A DNA stretch of 41,046 nt. Origin: Chitinophagaceae bacterium. Lineage in GTDB: Bacteria > Bacteroidota > Bacteroidia > Chitinophagales > Chitinophagaceae. Below, piece after piece: positions 16,674 through 25,952 of this stretch; position 1 is the stretch's first letter; each line of letters opens with the position of its first letter. A program made the translations under genes and the position numbers. The notes below the pieces were generated by a model. It saw only the letters and a list, made by a program, of their open reading frames with translations, did not search any database and had not been told where the DNA came from. The stretch is from contig SEAD01000084.1 of assembly GCA_004173355.1 (NCBI GenBank), positions 1 to 41,046 on the forward strand, in the 5' to 3' direction.

Positions 16674-17828
16674 ATGATGCGGACAACCGGAGCCGGGAAA
16701 ATTCTACTTTTCCTGCTTGTATTCACTATTAACGGGGAGGGACTGCTGGCCCAGGAAAAACGGGAACCCTGGCTGAAACGCCGGTGGAACAAGCTTTTCC
16801 ATGATACCACCTCCGCATCCGCATCCAGTTTTACATACTATCCAACGGCCGCCTACGCTCCTGAAACGGGAGTGGAAATAGGCATCTCTGCCCTCCAGCT
16901 GTTCCGTGCGAAAAAAGACTCCACCAACCGGCTCAGCGAAATTCAGGCATTCGCATTTGTGACGTTTAATTCGCAGTACGGACTGTGGCTGGATAATGCC
17001 ATCTACGGCGATAAGGATAAATGGTTTTTCCTCGGGCGTACGCGCTTCCAGCGTTTCCCCCTCTTTTATTACGGGATCGGGCCGGATGCAAAAAAGGATA
17101 ACCATGCGGTAGTGGAATCGTTCAATGTGACCGCCCGCCAGCGCGTACTGCGTAAAGTATACAAAAACCTTTTCCTGGGACCGGAAGTGGATTACCAGCT
17201 GCTCAGCGATGTCGGGTTCGAACAACCTGCGCAGGGACCGGGTTTCGTGTTACCCACAGGCAGCGATGGTACCATTAATCTCGGTTTCGGTGCAGCACTG
17301 GTGTATGATAACCGGCACAATGTGTTAAACGTGCGCAAGGGCCTTTTTGCCGAGCTCGGGTTCCTTGGGTACACACCGGGCCTGTTGAGTGAACACCGTT
17401 TCAGTAGTGTAAATGTGGAACTGCGATCATTCCATCCGGTAGGGAAAACGAATGTGCTGGCCTGGCAGTTCGTGGGTACATTCATGAATGGGGATGTGCC
17501 GTTTAACCAGCTTGCACTGGTGGGCGGTGATATGCTCATGCGTGGTTACTATCAGGGGAGGTACCGCGACCGCAACCTGCTTGCAGGACAGGTCGAATAC
17601 CGCATGCTGCCATTTTCCTTCAGTAAACGTTTCGGTGCTGTTGTGTTTGGCGGTGCATCCGTGGTGGCACCCCGCATCCGCAATTTCGGGATCAGTAACC
17701 TCCGCTTCTCCGGCGGTGCAGGACTGCGTTACCTTTTATTCCCGCGTAAGGACATTTATATCCGCCTCGATATCGGGTTCACACAGGAAAGTTCCAGCTT
17801 TTATGTGTTTAACGGTGAAGCCTTCTGA
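16674..17828 (+). CDS. BamA/TamA-family (surface antigen) outer-membrane beta-barrel protein
   Basis: 384 residues. A signal peptide (ILLFLLVFTINGEGLLAQ) precedes a region with no POTRA domain and then a 16-strand-type barrel of the bacterial surface antigen family. The L6-loop motif is visible: VGGDMLMRGYYQGRYRD followed by LAGQVEYR, as in BamA, TamA and two-partner secretion barrels. The short form without POTRA domains is common in Bacteroidota; its function is generally unknown. It ends in Phe after an amphipathic strand (SSSFYVFNGEAF). It follows the orphan receiver, but a shared function cannot be shown. An alternative start is the next Met (16677). Confidence 0.9.
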   Translation: MMRTTGAGKILLFLLVFTINGEGLLAQEKREPWLKRRWNKLFHDTTSASASSFTYYPTAAYAPETGVEIGISALQLFRAKKDSTNRLSEIQAFAFVTFNSQYGLWLDNAIYGDKDKWFFLGRTRFQRFPLFYYGIGPDAKKDNHAVVESFNVTARQRVLRKVYKNLFLGPEVDYQLLSDVGFEQPAQGPGFVLPTGSDGTINLGFGAALVYDNRHNVLNVRKGLFAELGFLGYTPGLLSEHRFSSVNVELRSFHPVGKTNVLAWQFVGTFMNGDVPFNQLALVGGDMLMRGYYQGRYRDRNLLAGQVEYRMLPFSFSKRFGAVVFGGASVVAPRIRNFGISNLRFSGGAGLRYLLFPRKDIYIRLDIGFTQESSSFYVFNGEAF

Positions 17829-18002
17829 TAACCTTGCACGGATCTGTCCTCCTGGGTTACGTTTACCCTTTACCCCAGAAAGCGAAAAAAAAGCCCCTCT
17901 TTCATTCCGGGTGTTCCTGAGGCCCTGCGCGTCCGGTATTTTATTAATCGGGTATTAGTGTTTACCCCGGCCCGGACTGTTATCGGAAGGTTAATTTGGT
18001 AC

Positions 18003-18026
18003 AGCACTTGTTCTTAGTGCTTTTTC
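18003..18026 (+). promoter_or_regulatory. Stem-loop with T-run in the leader of the OmpA-family gene
   Basis: AGCACT (18003-18008) and AGTGCT (18016-18021) form a 6-bp stem with a 7-nt loop, followed by five T residues. It resembles an intrinsic terminator but sits about 55 nt before the OmpA ATG and just after a possible -7 element (TTAATTTG, 17991-17998). It may end the upstream BamA-like transcript or act as a leader hairpin. Confidence 0.4.
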
Positions 18027-18081
18027 AAACCTGTATAGCTTGCCCACCCTGCAATTGTACCCAATCTAAAAAAACGACACA

Positions 18082-19440
18082 ATGAAACGACTCAGTTCTG
18101 TCCTGTTCCTGTTCCTCGCCATGGGGTTCACTCTTTCTGCACAGGATTCAAGTAAATCAATCCCTTCCGTTGGCGGTGGTCTTCTCGGAGGAGGAAATTA
18201 TTCACGGTTTAAAATCACGGATCGCGGTGCGACCAACATCGAATCCGACTGGAAATGGGGTTATGTGGCTGGTGCCTACCTCAACTTCCCCCTGAGCAAT
18301 GGATTTTCCATTGAACCACAGGCATTGTATTCATCCGTAGGCAGCAAGATCAACCTCAATGGTTCGCGTATTGCTGACCAGCAGCTGAATTATTTATCAG
18401 TCCCGCTGTTTTTCAAATTCCATTTAGGCGAAGCCTTTGCACTTGCGGTCGGACCCCAGTTCGACTTCCGCATGGGAGCGCGTGAAAGGGAAGCAGATAT
18501 CGAGAACAAGGAAGCGTTTAAATCAAACAGCATCTCGGCAACGGGTGGGTTTGAATTATTCCCACGTGCACGGGTGACTATTTACGGCCGGTATTCACAT
18601 GGTCTCACCAAAATGCTGAATGACCCACAGAATGATAACCCGCCGTATTACTATAACCAGGGTTTCCAGGCCGGTTTGAAGTTCAAACTTTTCGGCAACA
18701 ACAAAGCAAAAGCTATACCGCCGCCGCCACCACCGCCAATGCCTCCTGTTGATACGGATGCGGATGGTATTGTGGATTCACTGGATAAATGCCCTACCGT
18801 GTTTGGTTACCAGAAATACGAGGGTTGCCCTGTCCCTGATACTGACGGTGATGGCGTGAATGACGAACAGGATAAATGCCCGACCGTTGCCGGTAATGCG
18901 AAATACAATGGTTGTCCGGTGCCGGATACCGATGGTGATGGCATCAACGACGAAGAAGACCGCTGCCCGAATGAAAAGGGTGTGAAAGAATACAATGGTT
19001 GTCCTGTGCCTGACAGCGACAAGGATGGCATCCCTGATCCGGAAGATAAATGCCCCAACATCGCGGGTGTTAAAGAGAATGAAGGTTGTCCTGCCATTCC
19101 CAAGTTCAAGGCCGCCAACGTACAGTTTGTAACCGGTAAAGCCGCGCTGACAGCAAATGCGCTGAAGGAACTGACTGAAATCGTGATCTACATGAACCAG
19201 TACAAGGATATCAGCCTGCAGATTGACGGACATACCGACAATGTTGGTAAGGAAGAAATGAACCAGGTGCTTTCTGAGAAAAGGGCCGCTGCTGTAAAAG
19301 CCGCGCTGGTAAAACGTGGCATCGATGCTGAAAGGCTTAATACAACAGGTTATGGCCTGACCCAACCGGTGGATGACAATACTACCGCCGCCGGACGGAC
19401 GAATAACAGGAGGGTGGAATTCCACTTCTCTGCGAAATAA
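18082..19440 (+). CDS. OmpA-family protein: N-terminal barrel, TSP type-3 repeats, peptidoglycan-binding domain
   Basis: 452 residues. In order: a signal peptide (ending LSAQ, residues 1-21); an eight-stranded barrel of the OMP_b-brl/porin-family type (about 30-208); a proline hinge (IPPPPPPPMPPV near 214-224); four calcium-binding thrombospondin type-3 repeats (DTDADGIVDSLDKCP, DTDGDGVNDEQDKCP, DTDGDGINDEEDRCP, DSDKDGIPDPEDKCP, about 225-335); and an OmpA C-terminal domain (about 345-452) with the peptidoglycan-binding text IDGHTDNVG and LSEKRAAAVKAALVKRGI. It should tie the outer membrane to the wall. The gene stands alone, with a strong terminator behind it. Confidence 0.96.
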   Translation: MKRLSSVLFLFLAMGFTLSAQDSSKSIPSVGGGLLGGGNYSRFKITDRGATNIESDWKWGYVAGAYLNFPLSNGFSIEPQALYSSVGSKINLNGSRIADQQLNYLSVPLFFKFHLGEAFALAVGPQFDFRMGAREREADIENKEAFKSNSISATGGFELFPRARVTIYGRYSHGLTKMLNDPQNDNPPYYYNQGFQAGLKFKLFGNNKAKAIPPPPPPPMPPVDTDADGIVDSLDKCPTVFGYQKYEGCPVPDTDGDGVNDEQDKCPTVAGNAKYNGCPVPDTDGDGINDEEDRCPNEKGVKEYNGCPVPDSDKDGIPDPEDKCPNIAGVKENEGCPAIPKFKAANVQFVTGKAALTANALKELTEIVIYMNQYKDISLQIDGHTDNVGKEEMNQVLSEKRAAAVKAALVKRGIDAERLNTTGYGLTQPVDDNTTAAGRTNNRRVEFHFSAK

Positions 19441-19458
19441 TTGATAGTATGAAAACGC

Positions 19459-19489
19459 AAGGGGCTGTCCGTTTGGGCAGCCCTTTTTG
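19459..19489 (+). terminator. Intrinsic terminator after the OmpA-family gene
   Basis: GGGGCTGTCC and GGGCAGCCC pair as a strong stem (one or two G-T wobbles) around the loop GTTT, followed by TTTTTG. It lies 18 nt after the stop codon at 19440. Confidence 0.88.
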
Positions 19490-19525
19490 TTTTATCTTTA
19501 AATCCATTTTTAAACGAGAAATCTA

Positions 19526-21310
19526 ATGGCTGCTTTCTATCCCGCCCGGTCGCGTCAACTCCTGCTTGCTTTGTCCATCCTGCTTTCAGGATCCCTCCAT
19601 GCCCAAAACCTGCGAACGGACGGACAGCGGATCGTGAATGATAAAAATGAAAATGTGGTGCTTCGGGGTATGGGTCTGGGTGGCTGGATGCTGCAGGAGG
19701 GATATATGCTGAAGATTTACGAAGAGGGACAGCAATACCGGATCCGCCAGCGGATTGAAGAAGTAATAGGAAAGGAACGTACGGAAGAATTTTACAATGC
19801 CTGGCTGGCCAACCATACCCGCAGGGCCGATGTGGATGCGATGGCAGCCTGGGGCTTTAATTCCATACGCCTCCCGATGCATTATGCGTTGTATACCTTA
19901 CCGGTAGACCAGGAGCCCGAAGCCGGCAAGGATACGTGGATCGAAATAGGTTTTGCCATCACCGATTCATTACTTGCGTGGTGTAAGGCCAATAAAATTT
20001 ACCTGATCCTCGACCTGCATGCCGCACCAAATGGCCAGGGCAATGACCTGAATATATCCGACCGTGATCCATCAAAACCGGTTTTATGGGAAAGCAAGGA
20101 AGCACAACGCAAGACCATTGCGCTCTGGCGGAAGCTGGCCGAACGGTATGCAAAAGAGGAATGGATCGGCGCATATGATGTGCTGAATGAACCCAACTGG
20201 GGTTTCACCGATCCGCAGGGTGACCGCAACGGGACGAAGGAAAAAAACAATGCACCCGTTGGTCAGTTCCAGCGCGAGATCACGGAAGCAATCCGTGCAG
20301 TAGATAAAAAACATATCGTGATTATTGAAGGCAATGGATGGGGGAATAACTATGCGGGGTTCGACCCGGACTGGGATAAAAATATGGCGCTGAGTTTCCA
20401 TAAGTACTGGAACTACAATGACAGTGCATCAATCAGCAATATGGTACGGATGCGTACGAAGTATAACCTGCCGGTGTGGCTGGGCGAGACGGGGGAGAAT
20501 TCCAACACCTGGTTTACTGATGCCATCCGCCTGTTTGAGACAAACAATATCGGATGGGCCTGGTGGCCCCTGAAAAAAATCGGTATCAATAACCCGATGG
20601 AAATTGTTTCCAATAAAGATTATGACAGCCTGGTCAGTTATATAAACAAAAGGCCGGGCAGCGTGAAACCGGATCCTGAAACCACGTACAAGGGACTGAT
20701 GGCACTGGCAGAAGCGGCGAAGTTTGAAAATACCATCACTCACAGGGATGTAATCGATGCCATGTTCCGCCAGCCACATACTGATGTGACGCTGCCCTAT
20801 GAGCAGCGTATCCTGGGTGAAAAGTCGGTGCTGCGTGCGGTGGATTACGACCTCGGGCGCAACCGCTTTGCCTATTACGACCTTGATACGGCTAACTTCC
20901 GTTCGGCCGGCGTAAATTCTGCGGGTAACCGTGGTCGTCAGTACCGCAACGATGGGGTGGATATCCGCGAGGAACCGGCCAAAGAAGGTGCATATGTGGT
21001 TACAGACATTGAAGCAGGTGAGTGGTTGCAGTATACGGTTGAAGTACCGGTCCGGGGAGAATACCGGATCAGCCTGGAAACAGCTGCCACCGGTGATTCA
21101 GGACTGGTGGTACTGGAAAATGTAACCCGGAAATCAAAAACTGCCGAATTGATAATACCATCAACCGGATCGGAAAAAGAATACAAGGCTACGCAGGAGC
21201 TGGTGGTCACTCTCGACAAGGGCGCCCAGGTACTCCGCATCCGGATAATCAGGGGCGGTTTCAACCTTCGCAGCATCCAGCTTCAACGGCAATGTACTGG
21301 TAGCAGATAA
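19526..21310 (+). CDS. Secreted GH5 glucanase with C-terminal CBM6-like domain
   Basis: 594 residues. A signal peptide ends near LHAQ (residue 27). The GH5 barrel spans about 30-380: the acid/base is Glu222 in VLNEPNWGF, the nucleophile is Glu321 in WLGETGEN, and LRGMGLGGWM and WGFNSIRLPMHY are typical of GH5 cellulases, exo-glucanases and related beta-glucanases. A CBM6-like beta-sandwich follows (about 440-588: GVDIREEPAKEGAYVVTDIEAGEWLQYTVEV, ending IRGGFNLRSIQLQ). Oddity: after the natural CBM end it continues with RQCTGSR into a stop, and that tail overlaps in another frame the body of a serine hydrolase gene. This looks like a deletion scar. A TATCTTTA box at 19493-19500 may be its -7 element. 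The exact beta-glucan cannot be named. Confidence 0.92.
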   Translation: MAAFYPARSRQLLLALSILLSGSLHAQNLRTDGQRIVNDKNENVVLRGMGLGGWMLQEGYMLKIYEEGQQYRIRQRIEEVIGKERTEEFYNAWLANHTRRADVDAMAAWGFNSIRLPMHYALYTLPVDQEPEAGKDTWIEIGFAITDSLLAWCKANKIYLILDLHAAPNGQGNDLNISDRDPSKPVLWESKEAQRKTIALWRKLAERYAKEEWIGAYDVLNEPNWGFTDPQGDRNGTKEKNNAPVGQFQREITEAIRAVDKKHIVIIEGNGWGNNYAGFDPDWDKNMALSFHKYWNYNDSASISNMVRMRTKYNLPVWLGETGENSNTWFTDAIRLFETNNIGWAWWPLKKIGINNPMEIVSNKDYDSLVSYINKRPGSVKPDPETTYKGLMALAEAAKFENTITHRDVIDAMFRQPHTDVTLPYEQRILGEKSVLRAVDYDLGRNRFAYYDLDTANFRSAGVNSAGNRGRQYRNDGVDIREEPAKEGAYVVTDIEAGEWLQYTVEVPVRGEYRISLETAATGDSGLVVLENVTRKSKTAELIIPSTGSEKEYKATQELVVTLDKGAQVLRIRIIRGGFNLRSIQLQRQCTGSR

Positions 21311-22541
21311 AGGGAAAGTCATTTTCCAGGCTTCGTTTGGAAATGCCGGTCCTGTCGGCTATCCATCACTCACGCGTGATTACCGTTTCCATATCGGATC
21401 GATCGCCAAGGAAATGAATGCGGTGGCAATCATGAAACTGGCCGAACAGGGTAAACTGAAAGTAACCGACAAGATTTCAAACTATCTCCCCGGCCTGCCC
21501 CGCTGGAGTGATAGCGTCAGCATCTTGAACCTGCTGCAATACACGAGTGGTGTCCCGAATGTGAAATGGAAAACGGTAAGCAATGACGGGGACAACTGGA
21601 GTGATCTTGTGCATACAGCAAAGCTGGATTTCAGGCCGGGTTCAAAATACGATTACAATAACAATAACGTATACCTGCAGCGCAGGATCATTGCATCGGT
21701 ATCGGGCAAGGATTTCAACCGTTATGTGGTAGAAGAACTGCTTAACCCTGCAGGGGTCACAGATGCGGTGATGGATCCCACGGAAAAAGACAGAATGATG
21801 GCAAGGGCTTTTGATAATAAAGGCTCCATCGACCCGCTGGCTGTGCCAATCAGTGGATGGACTGCCTTTACCATTGAAGGGTTTTACAAATGGACGATGG
21901 CGATCCGTAATTTTAAACTGATCAGTCCCGCATCCACATCGGTAATTCTGACGGGATACAAACCGGGCAACCAGTCAGGACTGGGAGGGGGTATGCTGGC
22001 TGGTGATACAATCGTGTCACATGTGCATGATGGTACAGCAAGGAATTACCAGGCCCTGCTGGCTGATTATCCTGCCAAAGGGCGAACCATATTGCTGATG
22101 ACAAACAACCAGCAGAACAACCTGTATGCTTTTGAGAAGTCGGTGAATAATTTCCTCGATGGACAGGGTCTGGTTCCTGTTCGTAAATCGCTGCGAAAGG
22201 ATCTGGACAGCAGGCTTGATTCGATGGATTGTGCTGACTTTATGGTGGTGTACAAGGAACTGAAACGGACTGCGGCAGAGGAGTACGCCTTTGAATCTGA
22301 AACAACACTGAATGAAATAGGGTATGGCTTCCTGGGACAGAACCGGGTGGATGATGCCATCTGTGTGTTTGAATTCAACACCACACTATTCCCGCGTTCG
22401 GGCAATGTCTTTGATAGCCTGGGTGAGGCCTGGTACAAAAAAGCTAACAAACCGAAAGCCTTGCTGAATTACAAAAGGGCGGTTGAACTGGATCCGGGGA
22501 ATGAGACGGCACAAAGGATCGTCAGGGAACTATCAAAGTAG
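21249..22541 (+). CDS. Beta-lactamase-family serine hydrolase with TPR tail, start missing (5'-truncated or frameshifted)
   Basis: The frame is open from 21249 and family similarity begins at about 21282 with SFNGNVLVADKGKVIFQASFG, the usual start of the class C beta-lactamase/PBP4-star fold. The catalytic motifs are complete: SIAK (SxxK, codons at about 21399-21410), YNN near 21656, and HDG near 22027. A TPR-like C-terminus follows (GNVFDSLGEAWYKKANKPKALLNYKRAVELDPGN). There is no ATG, GTG or TTG in frame before the ATG at 21414, which lies just after the catalytic Ser-Lys pair, so a protein started there would be inactive. No signal peptide is present. The 5' end overlaps the out-of-frame end of the GH5-CBM6 gene. 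Either a deletion fused the two genes out of frame (pseudogene), or a +1 shift makes a GH5-CBM6-hydrolase fusion, or the assembly has an error. Confidence 0.75.
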   Translation, partial: SGAVSTFAASSFNGNVLVADKGKVIFQASFGNAGPVGYPSLTRDYRFHIGSIAKEMNAVAIMKLAEQGKLKVTDKISNYLPGLPRWSDSVSILNLLQYTSGVPNVKWKTVSNDGDNWSDLVHTAKLDFRPGSKYDYNNNNVYLQRRIIASVSGKDFNRYVVEELLNPAGVTDAVMDPTEKDRMMARAFDNKGSIDPLAVPISGWTAFTIEGFYKWTMAIRNFKLISPASTSVILTGYKPGNQSGLGGGMLAGDTIVSHVHDGTARNYQALLADYPAKGRTILLMTNNQQNNLYAFEKSVNNFLDGQGLVPVRKSLRKDLDSRLDSMDCADFMVVYKELKRTAAEEYAFESETTLNEIGYGFLGQNRVDDAICVFEFNTTLFPRSGNVFDSLGEAWYKKANKPKALLNYKRAVELDPGNETAQRIVRELSK

Positions 22542-22558
22542 TAAAATTCCAAAACCTC

Positions 22559-22735
22559 TTACCTGCGCTTGCCTGCTGCCGGCTCCCGTTGCTTCTTTAT
22601 GGAGAGAATCCGGATGTTGAGGGCGTTCTCAAGTTTTGAAACTGTTTCAAAAGTCAGGTTTTCGTTACCTCTGAGTATTTTGGAAACCTGTTGTCTCGAA
22701 ACACCCATCCGGGTTGCAACTAAGCCGTTACTTAA
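22559..22735 (-). pseudogene. 3' remnant of an XRE-type HTH (antitoxin-like) gene
   Basis: Read on the minus strand, the frame ending at TAA 22561-22559 encodes LSNGLVATRMGVSRQQVSKI then LRGNENLTFETVSKLENAL, continuing NIRILSIKKQREPAAGKRR. This is the HTH and following helix of an XRE/HigA-like DNA-binding protein. No start codon or N-terminal helix exists: upstream the frame runs into the dnaE2 coding end (whose stop is at 22728-22730) without ATG, GTG or TTG, and the first Met is inside the HTH. It is therefore a fragment fused to, and overlapping, the 3' end of dnaE2. Confidence 0.7.
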
Positions 22736-25700
22736 AATTCCTTCCCCCGTAGAAAACAGTTTCTTCCGTTTTTTTCCTGACCTCTGTGCGCTTATTCACA
22801 CCGGGTGGTATGGATTTTTCATCGGCGCGAGATAAGGTCAGCAGCGGGAGTTCTTCTTTTTCGGAGGTCGTGAGTCCCCGCAGGAGTTTATTGAAGTTGT
22901 AACAGGCCTGTACGATCACGTGTACCACTTCGCCTTCCCGCTGGAGTTTGCCTTCCACCATGATCAGCCTCGATTGCAGGATGGGTTTCCTGAACTCTTC
23001 AAAAAGTTTGGGGAACACTACGAGGTTGGCTACACCCGTTTCGTCTTCAATCGTCATAAAACAGACCCCTGCTGCGGTGCCTGGCCGTTGCCGCACCAGT
23101 ACCAGGCCGGCCACTTTTACCCAGTCTCCATTCTGTGAGCTGTTGATACCGGCTGTACTCAGTATGTGCAGTTGCTGCAGCTTTTCGCGGATAAAACTTA
23201 CCGGATGGGCTTTCAGTGACAGCGACATGGATGCATAATCCTGTACCACATGTTCGGAATCCCGCATGAGCGGGAGGTCCACTTTCTCAATCACTGCTGG
23301 TTGTCCGGCAAACAGGGCTTCATTCCGGTCTTTTGCCGATACTTCCCAGAGAGCCTGGCGGCGGTCAAGCCCGATAGACCGGAATGCATCTGCATCAGCC
23401 AGCTTCTCAAGCGTACTGCCTGGAATGCCCGCCTGCCGCAGATCTTCCATACAGGTGTAGCCCCCGCCTTTCGCAGCCAGCAGCAGGCTGATATCGGCTT
23501 CCTTCAAACCCGTCACCTGCCTGAATCCCAGACGCATCGCGCAGAAACGCCCGCTGATCTCCTCCAGCTGGTTGTCCCAGGCCGAAAAATTAATATCCAC
23601 TTCCCGCACTTCCACGCCATGGTTGCAGGCATCTGATACTAGCTGTGCCGGCTGGTAAAAACCCATCGGCATGCTGTTGAGAATTGCACAGGCAAATACA
23701 TCGGGGTAATACCATTTCAGCCAGGACGAAACATACACCAGTAAAGCAAATGAAGCCGCATGGCTTTCGGGGAATCCATAACTTCCAAAACCCTCCAGCT
23801 GCCGGAATACCCTGAGTGCATATTCTTCCGAATATCCCCTTTGTGTCATTCCCGATACCAGTTTCTCCTGGAATTTCGTCACCATCCCATGCACCTTGAA
23901 CGTGGCCATACTGCGCCGGAGTTCATCTGCTTCTGCAGGAGTAAAACCAGCCGCAACAATCGCAATCTTCATTGCCTGTTCCTGGAACAGCGGTACACCA
24001 AGCGTACGTCCGAGGATATCCTCCAGTTCCTTTGAAGGGAACTCAACCGGCTCCTCCCCATTCCGCCTCCGCAGATAGGGATGCACCATATCGCCCTGGA
24101 TGGGACCAGGCCGCACGATGGCTACTTCAATCACGAGGTCATAAAATGTACGGGGTTTGAGGCGGGGCAACATCGATTGCTGGGCCCTGCTTTCTATCTG
24201 GAACACGCCGATAGTATCGGCACGGCAGATCATGTCATACACCGCGGGATCATCCTGCGGGATGTTGGCGAGTGTGAGACCAAGGTCATAATGTTCCCTG
24301 GCAAGGTCAAAAGCCTTCCGGATACAGGTCAGCATTCCCAGTGCCAGCACATCAATCTTCAGGAATCCCAGCGCATCAATATCATCCTTGTTCCATTCAA
24401 TATTGGTGCGGTTTTCCATCCGTGCATTCAGGATGGGGCATAGGTCGGCAAGTTTTCCATCCGTAATAACAAACCCGCCGGTATGCTGGCCAAGCTGTCG
24501 CGGAAAACCCATAAACTGCCTTGTCAGCTGCAGGACTTTTCGCAGGTGCGGGTCGTCGGGATTCAATCCGTTTTCGCTGACCTGTTTTCCTTCAAACCAC
24601 TCATCGGTAAACTCCCAGATGGAACCGGATAACCGATTGATCGTATCCACCGACAGTCCCATCGCTTTACCTACATCACGGATGGCCCCCTTCTGGTGCT
24701 GCTGCGTTACCGTGGCTACAATCGCTGCCCGGTCGCGACCGTATTTATTGTAGATATACTGCATCACTTCCTCCCGGCGCTCATGCTCAAAATCCACATC
24801 AATATCCGGTGGTTCATTCCGTGCGGAAGAAATAAACCGTTCGAATAAGAGGTCAAACTTTGTGGGATCCACCGATGTGATGCCCAGGCAATAACAGACC
24901 GTGGAGTTGGCCGCCGAACCGCGTCCCTGGCAAAGGATTTTTTTCTCCCTGGCAAACCGTACAATATCATACACGGTGAGGAAATACTCGGCATAATTCA
25001 TTTCCTCCATGAATGCCAGTTCATAACGGATCGCGGATTTTACTTTCTCCGGTACAATCTTATTGTAACGCTCTTCAGCACCTTCCCAGGCAAGCCGGGT
25101 CAGTTCCTCCTGCGGTGTACGGCCACCAGTGGTGATCTCTTTGGGATACCGGTATTTCAACTGGTCGAGCGAGAAAGTACAGGCATCCGCTATCTCTTTT
25201 GTACGACGGATGGCATCGGGATATTGACGGAATAACCTGCGCATCTCGGCATCGCCTTTCAGGTATCGCTCTGCATTGGGTTGCAGCCTGAACCCCGCCG
25301 TATGGATCGTACATTTTTCACGTACACAGGTTACGATATCCTGGAGCTCCCGCCGCAACGGATGGTGGTAAAGGATATCATTGGTTGCCACCAGCGGGAT
25401 GTCCAGCATTGTACCCAGCTGCGACAGCCGGTGGAATTGTTTTGCATCATCCCCATTGTACCAGCGGCAGGCGCCGAGATATAACCGGTTACCCAGCGCA
25501 TCCCGGTACTCGCCCAGGGCGGCTTTGAAGGATGGATCAAAATCATATCCTGCCGACAGGTGATCCGGGGGTAAACTGGTAAACAGGATTCCTTTCGCAT
25601 TTTCATATACATCCTTTTTATAAAGATGGCAGTCGCCTTTCTCTGCACGCAGGTTACCCGTGGTCAGCAATCCGCTCAACAATGAATAGGCATCCTTATC

Positions 25701-25940
25701 GGTGGGATAAGCCAGGAGTGATGGTCCATCCAGTAAATCAAGGCGGCAGGCAGGTATCAGGCGCAGGTCAGTTTTCCGGGCGGCCACATGCGCCCGGACA
25801 ATACCGGCGAATGTATTCCGGTCGGTTACCGCCAGTTGGGTATAACCCATCTGCACCGCCTGGTCCACCAGTTCTTCCGGATGTGATGCACCGCGGAGGA
25901 AACTGAAATTGCTGGTCACCTGTAATTCACAATAGTCCAT
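22728..25940 (-). CDS. dnaE2: Error-prone DNA polymerase III alpha subunit (DnaE2/ImuC)
   Basis: Translesion polymerase of the SOS-type mutasome, about 1070 residues, the normal DnaE2 length. The N-terminal PHP domain begins with the DnaE2 hallmark SNFSFLRGASHPEEL. The palm carries PPDIDVDFEHERR with catalytic Asp near 382 and 384, and a third Asp in LKIDVLALGML. The C-terminal OB domain is present (VKVAGLVLVRQRPGTAAGVCFMTIEDETG). The end GGRNFK fits the family, so the gene looks full length. I prefer ATG 25940 over GTG 25943. It starts about 12 nt after the imuB stop and closes the imuA-imuB-dnaE2 operon. Its last bases overlap an HTH-gene remnant. Confidence 0.96.
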   Translation of the reverse strand: MDYCELQVTSNFSFLRGASHPEELVDQAVQMGYTQLAVTDRNTFAGIVRAHVAARKTDLRLIPACRLDLLDGPSLLAYPTDKDAYSLLSGLLTTGNLRAEKGDCHLYKKDVYENAKGILFTSLPPDHLSAGYDFDPSFKAALGEYRDALGNRLYLGACRWYNGDDAKQFHRLSQLGTMLDIPLVATNDILYHHPLRRELQDIVTCVREKCTIHTAGFRLQPNAERYLKGDAEMRRLFRQYPDAIRRTKEIADACTFSLDQLKYRYPKEITTGGRTPQEELTRLAWEGAEERYNKIVPEKVKSAIRYELAFMEEMNYAEYFLTVYDIVRFAREKKILCQGRGSAANSTVCYCLGITSVDPTKFDLLFERFISSARNEPPDIDVDFEHERREEVMQYIYNKYGRDRAAIVATVTQQHQKGAIRDVGKAMGLSVDTINRLSGSIWEFTDEWFEGKQVSENGLNPDDPHLRKVLQLTRQFMGFPRQLGQHTGGFVITDGKLADLCPILNARMENRTNIEWNKDDIDALGFLKIDVLALGMLTCIRKAFDLAREHYDLGLTLANIPQDDPAVYDMICRADTIGVFQIESRAQQSMLPRLKPRTFYDLVIEVAIVRPGPIQGDMVHPYLRRRNGEEPVEFPSKELEDILGRTLGVPLFQEQAMKIAIVAAGFTPAEADELRRSMATFKVHGMVTKFQEKLVSGMTQRGYSEEYALRVFRQLEGFGSYGFPESHAASFALLVYVSSWLKWYYPDVFACAILNSMPMGFYQPAQLVSDACNHGVEVREVDINFSAWDNQLEEISGRFCAMRLGFRQVTGLKEADISLLLAAKGGGYTCMEDLRQAGIPGSTLEKLADADAFRSIGLDRRQALWEVSAKDRNEALFAGQPAVIEKVDLPLMRDSEHVVQDYASMSLSLKAHPVSFIREKLQQLHILSTAGINSSQNGDWVKVAGLVLVRQRPGTAAGVCFMTIEDETGVANLVVFPKLFEEFRKPILQSRLIMVEGKLQREGEVVHVIVQACYNFNKLLRGLTTSEKEELPLLTLSRADEKSIPPGVNKRTEVRKKTEETVFYGGRNFK

Positions 25941-25952
25941 CACTCCAATTTT

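Noticed and set aside
18750-19090. Tandem similarity at the DNA level, considered as a repeat array
   Set aside because: It is explained by four protein-level thrombospondin type-3 repeats with diverged codons.
18778-19425. 215-codon minus-strand open frame opposite the OmpA repeats
   Set aside because: Its apparent internal repeats simply mirror the thrombospondin type-3 repeats of the real gene.
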